Source: Glomus cerebriforme (lineage: Eukaryota > Glomeromycota > Glomeromycetes > Glomerales > Glomeraceae). From it: a stretch of DNA of 64,000 nucleotides. The notes under the pieces are model-generated. The model worked only from the letters and a program-made list of their open reading frames with translations, searched no databases and was not told the DNA's origin. Both the position numbers and the translations under genes were made by a program. Positions 20,389 to 33,282 of this stretch are shown here, one piece after another; the stretch's first letter is position 1; every line of letters begins with the position of its first letter. The stretch covers positions 197,191-261,190 of the forward strand of contig QKYT01000057.1 of the NCBI GenBank assembly GCA_003550305.1, in the 5' to 3' direction.

Positions 20389-21837
20389 ATGAATTTTCGA
20401 GAAAAATCAAACAATCCAATAAATAGAATTTCACACGTTATATCATTATTCACAAAATTGTTATTCTTTTTTATCATAATTTGGAATATAACAATTTATC
20501 TTTCTTTTGAACAAAATGAAATATCCTTATCCGACTCTGAGAGTTTACAAACAGTGTCACCTTTATCAACGAACGTTCAAACATCAAATTCGGTAGAAAA
20601 TTCAAATTTTAATATCTCAACACCTCTCGAAATTGAAAATAATGATATAGATATTTCCATAAATCGAAAATATTGTGGATCAAATGAATGTAAATTTTTA
20701 TTTGCTTATAGAATTCCTGAACAAGAAACACAAGCAAATTCCCATTTTTATTCATTTACACAATTAGCGGAAATGTTAAATAGAACAATGGTATTAGTTA
20801 ATGTACAAAATTCTAGAATAGAAAGCTGTAAAAATCTTCCATTTAATTTTTATTATAATATAGAAGAATTAAAAAAATTATTCCCAACTGTTAATTTTAT
20901 CACACAAGAAGAATTTTTGAATTGGACAAAAGAGCGTTATAAAAAACCAAACGCAATATTTAGATCAATTCTACCAGGTGGTATACCAAATACAATTAGT
21001 AATACTTCAATAACTCGACAAGATTTAAATAAAGCGATAAGAGAGAGATGTCTTGATAAATTTGATTTTAAATTTAATATGGAGAATGATTACCCTATTT
21101 TAAATTCCATTCACATTGGACCTAATACTTGGAGAAAATTTCACAATAATATTGACATGACAAAATTTCTTGTATCATATTTACAAGAGATTGATGAACA
21201 GGTTTTATTAATTAGTCACGATCTTCGAAATCCTTTATTTCCTTCAAAAGGTCCTAATATACCTTTACCTTATGCTAGTCATTTGGTGGAAGCAGCAAAT
21301 AGCGTAACGAAACATTTACGACCTTATATTGCAATTCATTGGAGACAAGAATCGGCTGTAACCAGAATGATGCCAACATGTGCTATAAATTTGGTTAAAT
21401 ATATAAAAAGATTAAAATTACAGACCGGAATAGAAAACATTTATTTAGCAACGGATTATCCATTGTATCAAGGAGGAAAGAAAGCTCAATCGTCAACATT
21501 TCACACCTTATATCAAGAACATCATGATTCTATGAAAATATTAAATTCTACATTCAATTTAAATACTTGGGTATCATTAAAGACATTAGATGTTTTATAT
21601 GAATTATTTCCTCAATTTAAACATTACATTGAAAAAGAATTTGAAGGTTCAGGTATTCAAGGTATATTTGATAAATTAGTTTTAATTAATTCGGAATATT
21701 TTGTCTCTGGACCTCGCGGCTGTGCTAGAATTTCAAGTAATTTTACTAAGAAAATTTATATGGCAAGAAAATTATTAATGAAAATTAACAAAAATATTCA
21801 CAATGACGTTTCTCATTGGTCCATTGAGCGACGATGA
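20389..21837 (+). CDS. O-fucosyltransferase-like type II membrane glycosyltransferase (family 1, copy H)
   Basis: A single exon encodes 482 aa. The anchor is at about residues 19-40, followed by a Ser/Thr/Asn-rich stalk (about 45-90). In copies B and C this region is split into mini-exons; here it is uninterrupted. The catalytic-type domain follows: NRKYCGSNECKFLFAY, EQETQANSHF, NRTMVLVNV, FNFYYNIEELKK, HWRQE at about residue 317, MPTCAINLVKYI, ATDYPLYQGG, GIQGIFDKLVLI, EYFVSGP and SSNFTKK. All motif residues lost in copy D are kept here. The intronless state could reflect retroposition or intron loss. The gene is convergent with the large C1-domain gene, whose stop lies 106 bp away. Confidence 0.78.
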   Translation: MNFREKSNNPINRISHVISLFTKLLFFFIIIWNITIYLSFEQNEISLSDSESLQTVSPLSTNVQTSNSVENSNFNISTPLEIENNDIDISINRKYCGSNECKFLFAYRIPEQETQANSHFYSFTQLAEMLNRTMVLVNVQNSRIESCKNLPFNFYYNIEELKKLFPTVNFITQEEFLNWTKERYKKPNAIFRSILPGGIPNTISNTSITRQDLNKAIRERCLDKFDFKFNMENDYPILNSIHIGPNTWRKFHNNIDMTKFLVSYLQEIDEQVLLISHDLRNPLFPSKGPNIPLPYASHLVEAANSVTKHLRPYIAIHWRQESAVTRMMPTCAINLVKYIKRLKLQTGIENIYLATDYPLYQGGKKAQSSTFHTLYQEHHDSMKILNSTFNLNTWVSLKTLDVLYELFPQFKHYIEKEFEGSGIQGIFDKLVLINSEYFVSGPRGCARISSNFTKKIYMARKLLMKINKNIHNDVSHWSIERR

Positions 21838-21943
21838 TATACATATATTTTTTTAATATTTTATTCATTAACATAATGATTCATTACATAATAATTTTAA
21901 ACTATAAATTAATACTTTTAAAAATAATTAATTATTAATAATA

Positions 21944-24900
21944 TTAATAATATCCAAATAATCTACCAGCATTGCTACTATTTATCTCAAAATATAATCG
22001 CATAGCCTCTCTCATTTCCACAAATAATTGTGTAATTAGCATATCCTGTTGAATCTTCAATGGTGGATCATCAAACATTGATCTTGCTTGTTTTATTTTA
22101 TGATGGAATTCTGTTGCTTCTTCATTCTGTATAAAGAATGATAATAAGATTTTAAGAAATAAATATTAAAAAATTCTTTTATTATTTAGCTTACCTCATT
22201 AATAAGACTATCCAAAAGTGTACACCATTCTTGAGAGTATAACATAACGATATCACTTCCAATTATATGAAGAAATGTTATCAAGTCCATAAACATCTCC
22301 CAATAAGGAACTCCATTAGGCTAGAAAATAATTGAAAATAATAAATTTTTTTTTTTTTAAAAAAAAAACCAAAATGAAATAAATACTTAATTGTGCTTAC
22401 CAAAACATTATTATCTTCAATGACACTAACTAATTGTTTTCTAATACTAGGCCAAATAGAATTCCAAAATCTCCTTTCGGCCATAGTTAAATTTGTAGCT
22501 AATCTTTGATGTAATTTAGATGGTTCAATAATTTTATTTTCTTGTGGTTTAGAAGTTTGTGAACAAAGTACTGTCCAAATTTTTACTAAAACAAATGATT
22601 GATAAGCTAATTCTCCTGAATATGTATAAAGATAATTCACATCTCCTGCTATTACTTCATTAAATGGTTGTTTAAGTGCAAGTGATAATAAATCTGTAAT
22701 ATTATCTTGAAAATCAAATATTGTTGTAACTAATCCTGTTGAAGAATCTGCTTTTAAAATTCCTAACAAAATCCAATTTAATAATCGTATTGTACGTCTA
22801 GAATCTGTCAGCTATAATAAGAAAAAGTAAATTAAATAAAATATGTAAAATTTAATTCTCTTATTAAAAAAAAATTTAATACCTTTTGCCATAAAAATAT
22901 CTTTGTCAATAAATCATATTTTTCAATACACATAGCAACAGCTAATTGACTTGCACATACTCCAACTTTAAAATCTTTTTTCGAATATTGTTTTATTATA
23001 GGAGGATTTTCTAAAAAACTAATACAATCTTCAAATAAATATTCCGAAACATTTGAAAAGAAAGGCTTTCGTTGTTGATTTGAAGAATTAACTTTAATCC
23101 TTTGTTCAATACTTCTAAACCATGGATATGTTGAAGGTTGCATATCCCATAATACAAGCTACAAAAGAAGTTTACATAAGAATACATAGTTTTTTAAAAT
23201 CATATATAACTTTAGGTTGTACTTATTTTAAATACCTGTAACAATATTATCAACGTGTCTTTATTCAATCTGTTCCTTGCTCCTCTATAAAATATTTTTA
23301 TTTCTTCAAGTATCACTTCACCAAATACATTAACTTGATCGGATGGCGAAACTACTTCACTTATTGTACTATAAGCTGCCAACACTTTTACAAATGATTC
23401 TATGGTAGGTCCACATTTATTAATTACATGTTTCAAAAAGTTCCTTACGGGATGAATCAAATGCTATTTGAAAAAGATAAATTATTTAAAAATTTTTTTT
23501 TTTTTCTAAAGAAAAAAAATATATATTTACCTTTGCGTGAAGTGGGTTGTCTTTTAATATAATAGAAATCATATTAAGTACAGGATTAACATCCCAATCA
23601 ACACCTTTCCATTCAGTTGTATATTTATTCAACTTTATTAAAAATGATCCCAGATCTAAAAAAAGAAAAGAAAAGAAAAAATAAATAATCTATTTAAAAA
23701 TAAATAGATTTATTTTTTTTTCGCTTATTCACTTACCAATTATTAATTGTTCACTGTATGGCTTTGAGTAAACCAATTCTACATATTTATTCAAATTATA
23801 TAATATAGTAGAAACAATTTTACGATTTGTAAATTTAAATAATTGATTTATAACATCTCTTATTGGCTCAACGCGAAGATAATCCGGTTCAACATTATCA
23901 TCATTTGTTGGAATAACCTCATCCCTTATTATATCACGTAATACTCTAAACATATCAAGTTCAGTGTTTGTTTCATCCGCAACTGTTTGATTCTTAAAAA
24001 AAAAATTCTAAAATTAAAATATTTTTTTTAAAAAAAACTTTTCATTTTCATAATAATTGATTACCTTAAAAATCAATACAAACAGCCCATTCCTTGCAAA
24101 ACTTATAAATGCTGTTTGTAAAAATATTTTTGCACTCATGACCAAAGAACTTGATGAATCATTTCTTAGTTTTGTTAATAATTTTCCCAAAGTAATAATA
24201 TATTTTCCTAATATATTTACAGTTAACATTGGTGCTCTTTTTAATAAAGTGGTGGAAACTTCTATGATAAGTTGTTTATTTTCTTCTGTTATATCTTTGG
24301 ATAATAATTCAGATGCTTTTCTCATAGCGTTCACTAAATTCTCTTCTAATTGCCTGTTACGTTTATCCTCAATTTTATGCTGTAATAAAGAAAAATATTA
24401 TTAAGGATAAATTTTAAAATATAACAATCAAAAATACTAACAATTGAATCAAAAATAGTTTACCTTATAAACGATTATAAGTAACAACTCGATCCAATTC
24501 TTAAGCATAAGGTGACTCAAAGTTGACATATCCACCGAAGAATTAAATAATGCCAACACAATATCCACAAAAATACCTCCTGCTAATTCCTCTTCTTGTT
24601 CCGTTGTATCTTCAACATTATTATTTGATGACTTTAAATAAATTGGTGTATCCAGTACTCTTTTAAGATTTCCTAAACATGATATCATAATCATATTTTG
24701 TGCAAAATCGTCAGGTATATATTCAAAATCTCCAATTAATACATTTGACTTTCCATTGACTGTTTCCAATTTAGATTTTTTAAATCCTAAATGAATTAAC
24801 ACAAAATATTTTAATCTAATAATTTGATCTTGAGTTATTTCAATGCCATTTGCTAACATTTGTAGTACAAGTGTTAACATTATAACCTAAAAAAATAATA

Positions 24901-27900
24901 TAACAATTAAATTCAGTTAAATGTTAAATTATTTGTTTGAATGTCTAAATATATAGTTTTATTACCTTTAGATTTTGTGATTCTGCAACTCTTTGTCCTG
25001 GAGTAGAATTTCCATTATCTTGAATTTGTTGTTTCAATCCTATTACCAAAATGCTATCTGGTCTCATATAACTTTCCTTAGATAATAATAATTGAACATT
25101 TATAATTATTTTCAATGTTTGCTGAAACTTCGTAATTAAAGTTATAAAATTATTCGTACCAAAATATCAGAAGTGGAAATTTGTTCAGCCTCGTCAATTT
25201 CTTGAGTTAAAGCATCTAATAATATATTCCATTCAATAACTGTAATAATTTAAAAAGCTTCGGTTAATATTATACCAGAAAAAAAAAAAGAAACCTTTAT
25301 TTGAAAAAATTTATAAATGATTTCAAACCTTTCCAATCAGGAAATTTAGCATTCAATTTAATCATTAATTTACACAATAACGTCCTTTCACGTACACTTG
25401 CGATTTTGAAATATTCTTCCCAACATTTAAAGGCTAAACGCACATGTTGTGGTTGCATTGATCTTATATAAGTTATAGCTTTTGTTCTAACAAATTCCTA
25501 TAAATAATAACAACAACAATAATTTTTCGAAAATAGATTTTTATGTTAACAAAAAATTTTCGTTTTAATATCCTACCTCTTCGTCCCATAAACATCCGAT
25601 TAAATAGCTAAATATTGGTCCTAGTGAGGTAAAAACTCCAGTTCTTTGTATTTCATATTTTTCATCCAACTTAGAGAATAACCCATACAAGTTATCAAGT
25701 CCATCAAATCTTTTAGTTAAAAATTTAAAATTAATTTAATTATAATACAATTCAAAATGTATATTATATAAGTTTAATAGAGCTGTTACCTAACTTCCCA
25801 ATTAGAATGTTCAAATACTTTACTGACTGAAGCAAGAAAGAACCTAGAATCTGTCCAAACAATTCTTAACAATAATGGCAAAGTTATATCCGATGACGTA
25901 TCATATAGGGGAGATAGTTCCTTCCATACACTATAATATCAACATTTTATAAGAATAAATTTCATTATAAAATGAACTTTAAATATAAATTAAATTTTCA
26001 CCTTGGAAGAAGTTCAGGAATACAACTATTAATAAATTCGTTCTTATTAAAAATTAGAGTTGCGGATGTTAAAAATTTCCAAAATCCCTTTACAATATCT
26101 CCGCGAACTTCTAATTTGTCAAATTTAGCATACATCAACAAGCGTTGCATTAAAGGATCGTCAGCAGTAATATTAGATCCTTGAGTTGAGTCCTTAAAAC
26201 TAGATAACCTTTTTGGTTGACTATTAAACAATAGACATTTTTGTTATCATTAAGTTTTCGAATATGTTAGCAAATATAATATATATATTAATGAAATTCA
26301 CCTTAAACTGATTGGCTTTTCAGATAATGAATCAAATATTCCAATATTATATATCATTTCCAATGGACAATTATAAGAGTATAAAGCCAATGCCGTTGTA
26401 ACTTTGACAAAAGTTCTTGCACTTTGGATTAAGTGAAATAATGTAAATAGAAATAAACACCATGAATAAATACAAAAACCATAAATATTTAAACCTTGCA
26501 ATTTCTGCACCGTATCCTTCTTCGTTTATCTTTTTGATCATTTCAGAAGCTGCTTCATTGATATCTGATACAATGCTTTGGATGTTACCTCGCACGAGAA
26601 GGTGTCCAAGACCATTCATAACTTGATACCACATAACCTTCATAAATGTAGTGTATTGTTCGATTGATGGTGAAAGGTTGGCTAAAAGTGGAAGGAAATC
26701 TGAAAATATTGAACCTGGGAGACCAACACTAACAAAAAAAAAAAAATGAATTAATTGTCAAATAGAAATTAAGCCGAATAAAGAACTAATAATACCCACC
26801 CAGAACGAACCATCACTTCCATCCACTGTAATGCTCGGGATAATTCAACAGCATCTCCTTCTTTGAAAAGTTGTGTAATCAAAGAAATTGGATCTGTGAT
26901 ATCGCTATTATTATTCTCAAGTATTTGATCTGTAGTACTGTATCGATATGTTGATGATTTTGATACATTAAATATTTTATATAATGTTTTCAATTCTACA
27001 AAAATCTTTAATAATTTTGTTATCATCATAGTCAAAGGTACATGAAAAGGAAAAATAACATCTTACATTAGATTGATATTTCATGATATGATAAACATCA
27101 TCCAACCATCGTGCGATCATATCGTTAAAGGCAGAAAAAAGTAAACCAGCATGCCATAATCTAATCATACACTTTAATATACGATCATGACTCTGAAACT
27201 CAGTTTCCTATGATTTATATATGATTCAATAAGACGGAAAATCAATTTACAGAATAAAAAACAAATATTTTTATACATACTGTATCCTGTTCACTTTGAT
27301 TTTCATACAACATTTCTATTTGGTCAAAAACTATGTCACAAAACAGTCCTTGATTCATATCATGAATCGCAGACATCCAATTTACTATATATTTTTCTCT
27401 CAACATTTTACGACAAACAACATAAGCACCACCGCCGGCAGTACTGGGCAACACCAATGGTTGCCTTTGATTTGCACCACTTCTTTTATTCTCCATTTCA
27501 TCACGAACTCCAGGAAGTTTGAGCTGAAATGGAGTATATTCACGAGCAATTATAAGTAATTTGTCATCTTCACTGCATACCCATTCAATCACAGCATAAA
27601 TTAATCTTTCCAATATGTATCTTGACAAAAAAGAATCTGGCCAACAACGTCTCGTCATCAGTAGTAATCCACATTCGTTTGTGGAAATGTTAATATCAGT
27701 TAAACATGCAGTAATCGCGGTTATTAAAGACTCTACCGTCGGAGAACATTCAATTGCAAATGGTAAGGGAAAAGTACAATCATGGTCCAAACTTTCCCCT
27801 ACAGACTCATCATAAAATAATATATGACACCCATCAATTCGTTCTAAAAATCCATAGTTAGTCATTTGTTGCAATAAGATCATTGAAGTATAAGAATTAT

Positions 27901-30532
27901 GGAATCCAAGGTTTTTTTGCAGCCACTTCATCATTTCCTTTGTTGTTAAAATCCCAGCAGGATTATAAGAATCATCTGGCGAAGGTGTATTATAAACACT
28001 TAAATGACGATCTACAAATCCTGGTTCTGAATCATACGAAGTTTTAATAATGGATGCTAAATGTGCAAGATAATCTTCACAGGAAATTATCCATAAAGGA
28101 GGTTCTTTACTAATACCTTCCCAGTATTCATTCGATATTACTGATAATGATAGTTTTCCTCTCTCAAGATATGAATGATAAAGCTCGGAGTACTCTTGTA
28201 TCTCAAATTTATCGAATTGTTTTGTTCTCGGGAAAAGAGGATTATGATATTTTTGTTTGACAATTAAACATCCTGCCATAATTCCATTACGCAATATATT
28301 CTCTTGCATTTGTAATATTGTCATCATTATGGATAACTCTTCGAAACTATAAGAAGAAATACTTTCTTCAGGTATCAGGATATTCTCATAATGAGTTTTA
28401 AAACTAAGACGAAGCATTTCATGTTCAATCAATGCATCGTCTTCACTCATAGATGGAGAATGACAAGTAAATTGTTTTTCCAATTCGCTTGATTTCATAC
28501 ATCGAGGATGTATAAACTTATTACAAGATCCACACCGATAACCTTGATGCATCACACCCCATAAAGGCATGTGACACACCATACATAATACTAAAGTAAA
28601 AAGGTTTACAAGACGAAAAGGATGTCCAGCAACAGTTTCTGAAATGATATCCGTCTGAGGTTTAATGTTTTTCATAGAATCGTTACAAATAATCTCTCTG
28701 GGGCCATAAGTTATATCACAATATCTTGGAGTTGACAACTTGTGTACTCCTGAACCTAATAAATATTCTGTCAAAAATTCTCCATCAGCTAAATTATAAC
28801 ATGTGAAATGAACATTTAGTTTACAACCACCACATCGTAAACCAAACCCTGATACGGGCTTAAAGCATTGAATACACGCATGTGGATGTTCAGTAGGTAT
28901 AAATTGACCATGCAAATCTACAATAGAAGCATGCTTTGTAACGGTGAGAGAAGCGTGTTTATTTTCCTTGCCGTTTCGAGTGTTAAGAAAAATATGTGGC
29001 AAAAACTGGTGAAGATGAACATCTTTTATAACAGATGTCGAAGCTCTTTTAATTGATATATCATTTTGTTTCTCCTTAACCAACAAATCATGCGTATATC
29101 CCACGTTTGGCAGAGCTTCTCCGATTGAAGGATGCCCTGTACTATTTCTCCAAAAATAAAATAGAATGTTAACAGCCTGATTACGACTACTTGTATCACC
29201 ATGTGCCATGATTTCTATAATATCATTATAGAGATCTGGCTTACATTGAATCATAATTCCAATAGTTCGATGCATCTGATATAATGTTTCCAAAGGGGAA
29301 TCCTCAACTGAAATAAATTGTATAATCGAATATAATAAAGGAGTAAACATTGAATCAATATAATAAGCATCAATATCAAGATCCCCAGTATATGAAATAG
29401 AAAGCCGTCTTGATAACTTTCTAGCTGCACTTTGTCTACGATTAAAGCTATATTCATCGTCTAATCTATCAACATTAGGTTTTGATAAATGTTCTGAATC
29501 TGGTGAATTACTGGGTGGTACTGAATCTTCTGAATTTATGGTTATGTTGATATATGATGAATTTTCAAATTCTACAAGAATAAATAATATTAACATGAGT
29601 TATAATATAAAATGTTTTAGTATAAATTCCCGAGTTATAAATTCGTTAAACCTGCCATTCATAGTAACCTTTCCATTGGGCTTTCCATGAACAGATGTAG
29701 CGACAATTACATCGTCATCTTGACAAGCAATCAATTGTGGAATTAAAGAATCAGCATAAAATATTAATAGCTTTGCACGTAAAATATCATTAAAAATATT
29801 AAACCCTGGTATCATTGCCATCCCCAATTCATACAGCCAACCCGGCGAATAAGGATTTTGTTTAACTAATAAATGGGCGACATCAAGTACAATTGATTGT
29901 AATGCATTAGGTGGACGAGATGGTCTTGGCGTAATAATTTTATACCGACAATCATTTTGAACAATATCATATAAAACTTCTAATATACGTTCAAGTATGC
30001 CAGAACTTTTGGTTCGATTTGACATATCACGTTTAGATCGCGATGGTGATGGCGAACGAGATCGATTTGGTGAAGGGTCTCGTGAAGCATAAGGAGACTC
30101 AGGTGGCGTAGCAGACATTCTAAAGAAATATAGAAATAATTTAATAAACAATTGCAATCGCGTAAATATAAATCGAAGTTAAAAAATTTATGCATCACGT
30201 CGAATAAAGACTCGCCTATCTCCAAAATTAATTCCATTCAATGAACAAACTACTAATACATCTCTAAGTTGACTTAATAAATCACAAGTATCATCGGCAT
30301 TGAAAACATTTTGGAAATTCAGAAGAGGTGGATTAACTTCATGGGACGACAAGGGATCAACTCGATTAACAAAATTTTGAAATGGAGAAGGGGGTTTTTT
30401 CCTTTTTTTTAGCTCAGCTAATATTTGGTTTATAAGTTTTCGAGTCTGGTCTACCTTAGGAAGCAATACATTTCTACCCCGTTTTGGAGCTTTAGGCAAA
30501 CTTAAAGGACGTGAACGACCATTACTTTCCAT
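21944..30532 (-). CDS. very large multi-exon protein with two C1-type zinc fingers and helical repeats
   Basis: It has more than 20 exons and encodes over 2,000 aa (estimate). The start is at 30532; the C-terminus ends NAGRLFGYY before TAA at 21944-21946. The N-terminus is basic, followed by a Ser/Pro/Arg-rich disordered segment (30113-30000 area). The largest exon (about 29580-27280) carries two C1-like fingers: C-x2-C...C-x2-C-x4-H-x2-C at 28890-28790 and H-x12-C-x2-C-x13-C-x2-C-x4-H-x2-C at 28620-28490, the second with the typical GVMHQGYRC core. The rest is helix-rich and reads like HEAT/armadillo-type repeats, with WDEEEFVRTKAITYIR typical of such units. C1 domains usually bind diacylglycerol/phorbol or membranes, but many are atypical. 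A giant scaffold such as an UNC80-like channel regulator is one guess; I cannot confirm a family. Small introns may be mis-bounded. Confidence 0.6.
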
Positions 30533-31303
30533 TATTGTATCGAACGTGAATTTTTCTGGAAATTCTGGAATGATAAAAAAAAATTAAAGATTTGATCTCT
30601 AACTTTATATGGACATTAATTCAACAACAATGAAATTCGGAGTTGTAAAGATGAGTATTTACGATCGACTAACTAAACGAGTAGCACTTGTTAATTATAA
30701 ATTGACTATTGCACGTGCCTTCTATAAGCATTTGCTAATCTCGATTAGCATTTTTGAAGATCCTATTTTGCATGCATGTTGATCGAAACAAAATATTAAA
30801 TACGTATCAGTTTATTATTATAATTAAAGAAAAAATTTTATTTTAAAAAAAAAAAGTATTACAAAATTTTATAGTTTCATTTAATAATTATTAAGGTAAA
30901 TATAATTACAAGGAATTCCAGTTCAGAAATTATAAACAATCACTACTGAAATATTTAATATAATTAAAATAAACACTGCTAAATTTTCAGGGTAATAATT
31001 TAAAAAAAATCGATTATGGATATCAGTCATTAATTCCTATATAGAAAGAACTATTAACAGAATATCCAACATACTTGATTATGTTTTATATTGTCTTAGG
31101 TATCAGGTATTTTAGATCATTTGCATTTACTTCCGTAAAATAAAATGCCTTGATCATTAAAATAGCCAACGGCTTTATTAATGCCACCACCATCCCGCAA
31201 ATTAAATGTGCAATATACAAATATATCATATTACAAAAATAAAAAGGAAAATGCAAATGCAAGTGCAAAAAAAAGAAAAAATACAATTATTTACTTCTGT
31301 TCA
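30533..31303. other. promoter region of the C1-domain gene and 3' flank of G-alpha
   Basis: This is 771 bp of AT-rich sequence between two minus-strand genes. A moderately G+C-rich stretch lies around 30690-30780 and an A-run at 30844-30855. No separate gene was recognised. Confidence 0.5.
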
Positions 31304-33282
31304 TCATAGGATACCACTATCTCGCAATGCATTTTGCAAAATTGTCTCTTTCACGGCCGCAAAAACAAGTCTAAAAATAGAGAGTAAAAAATTGATATAT
31401 ACATATTTAGTTTATAATTTAAATATTAGAATGAATATAACAATCATTACTACTAACCTTATCTTTAAATAATAATGATAATTTTTTTAAAAAAATATAT
31501 AATAATAATTTAGTATTATAGTAAATTAAGATAATATAAAACAATTTAATGACTTTTACTTACATTCGATGTATCGGTAGCCTGTGTGAGACTATTTTAA
31601 AATTCACATATCATAAGTCAAAAACAAATTATTTATATACAACTTAAACGATCGAATAATTATGTTAATATACTCACTGTGGATATATATTAAGTCGGGC
31701 TCGATTGGTCTGTGTAAATCTCCATAGTATGTATTTTGCGGCTTTATTCACATCGGCTCCACCTATCAAATGAGATTATAATTAAATGGAACATAATTTA
31801 ATATATAAAAAAATATTTAAATAAATGAAATAAATTGATTACCGGAATATTCGGGAAAATACTGTTCAAGAGGTACTCTCGGTAGTTTTGCTCTGAACAG
31901 GTCAATTTTGTTAAGAAATAAAATAATTGAAGTTCGCAAAAACCATCTACTATTGATAACTGATTCAAATAATATGAGACTTTCTGCCATACGATTCTAA
32001 TAATGAAAATGAAAAAAAAAATAATATAGATAATTATAAATTAATTCGTTAAAAATACGAAAAAATATTTATTTATAATAATACCTGGCCTGATTCTTCT
32101 AACAAAACCTGGTCATATTCACTTAATGCCACACAAAAGATAATTGATGTAACAGCTTCAAAACAATGAATCCATTTTTTTCGTTCTGATCTTTGACCTC
32201 CTACATCAAACATACTAAATAAAAGCATTCGTTCAATAATTAAAGATAATATTGATTCAAATATGCTTAATAATCGTTTCTCTTCTCGTATATTTTATAA
32301 GATAACTTTAAAAAAAATCACATACTGTATGCTCAATTGACCCATATTAAACCTTGTTTCTGATATTCCTGTGGTTTTAGTTCTTGCGCGCAAAACATCC
32401 GCTTCATCTGGAATATAACCATGAGCTCCAATCCTCCTTACTTCAGTAAAGAAGCTATTTTTATATAATCATCAAAGCAATTAAAAATTGTAAGTAAATG
32501 CCCAATCTCACAGAACTTATCTAATAGTTTCGTACAATTATATATAGCATATACTAACTAAGGTGCTGAATCCATCAAATAAAAATGGCTTTGTTGATCC
32601 AAAATCTCTGTTATTATTGGATCATGCCATACAGAATCAATTGCTTCAACGATTTCTTGACTTAGTTGAAAAGCTGGGTCGGATTCAACGTAATAATCCA
32701 AAATTTTATCAGCAAGTATCTAAAATATTGTGAAATAGAAACAAATTAGTAATAATGTTGAAATTAACATGATACCATTATACATATTGATTACTTACTT
32801 TATTTTCGGACCTTTTAGGCTCTTTTCGAAATTTTTTCATTGCATAAACAATGGCTTGTGCTGAGTCAACAAGGTTTTTATAAACTGTTATTCGGTAAAG
32901 CGCCAATTCTTCTTTTGTATAGCCATTTTGATGTATTATTTTCATCTGTTTGACTATCGTTGACTTTCCCGATTCTCCCGACCCTGTAAAAATGACAATG
33001 CGCAATTAAATGCTACAGTTTGCCCTCCCAAAAAAACGACTGAGAAATTAATTAACTGGGTTATTGTAACCCTCCTCTAACTCTTGATAAGCAGTTAGAA
33101 GAAAATTTATATCTTTTGCTTGTGTTGAGTTTCTAACAAGGACAAGCGAAGATGAGTAATATACCTAGCAGGAGAATTTTACATTCTTTCTTGAACCTCC
33201 GGCTATCTTCTTCAATCTGCTTGTCAATTTGATAACTCCGTGACCGCGATTCTTTTTCTTCGGCAGATAAACATAAACCCAT
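31304..33282 (-). CDS. heterotrimeric G-protein alpha subunit (fungal subgroup III type)
   Basis: A ten-exon model gives exactly 353 aa, the usual fungal length. Exons are 33282-33165, 32983-32799, 32719-32559, 32454-32326, 32214-32085, 31996-31843, 31762-31678, 31591-31564, a 5-nt micro-exon 31462-31458, and 31370-31304. The N-terminus MGLC carries the Gly2 myristoylation and Cys4 palmitoylation signals. The GTPase motifs are all present: GSGESGKST (P-loop), RARTKTTGI (switch I with the catalytic Arg), [13 protein letters not shown] (switch II with the catalytic Gln), NKID and TQATDT. The C-terminus ends DSGIL, so there is no pertussis-toxin-type Cys at position -4. This end and TQATDT suggest the GPA2/GNA-3-like subgroup linked to cAMP and nutrient sensing, but that assignment is inference. 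It is divergent from TOR across 260 bp. Confidence 0.92.
31458..31462 (-). other. predicted 5-nt micro-exon of the G-alpha gene
   Basis: Exon 8 ends in phase 0 after the TSN codons, but the last exon needs two bases before its first nucleotide to read [10 protein letters not shown]. No direct GT-AG pair satisfies this. Within the intervening DNA, the minus strand reads TTTAAAG, ATAAG, GTTAGT: an acceptor, five bases and a donor. Inserting ATAAG gives N-I-R-L and a total of 354 codons including stop. GTTAGT is also the donor of exon 3 of this gene. Confidence 0.7.
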
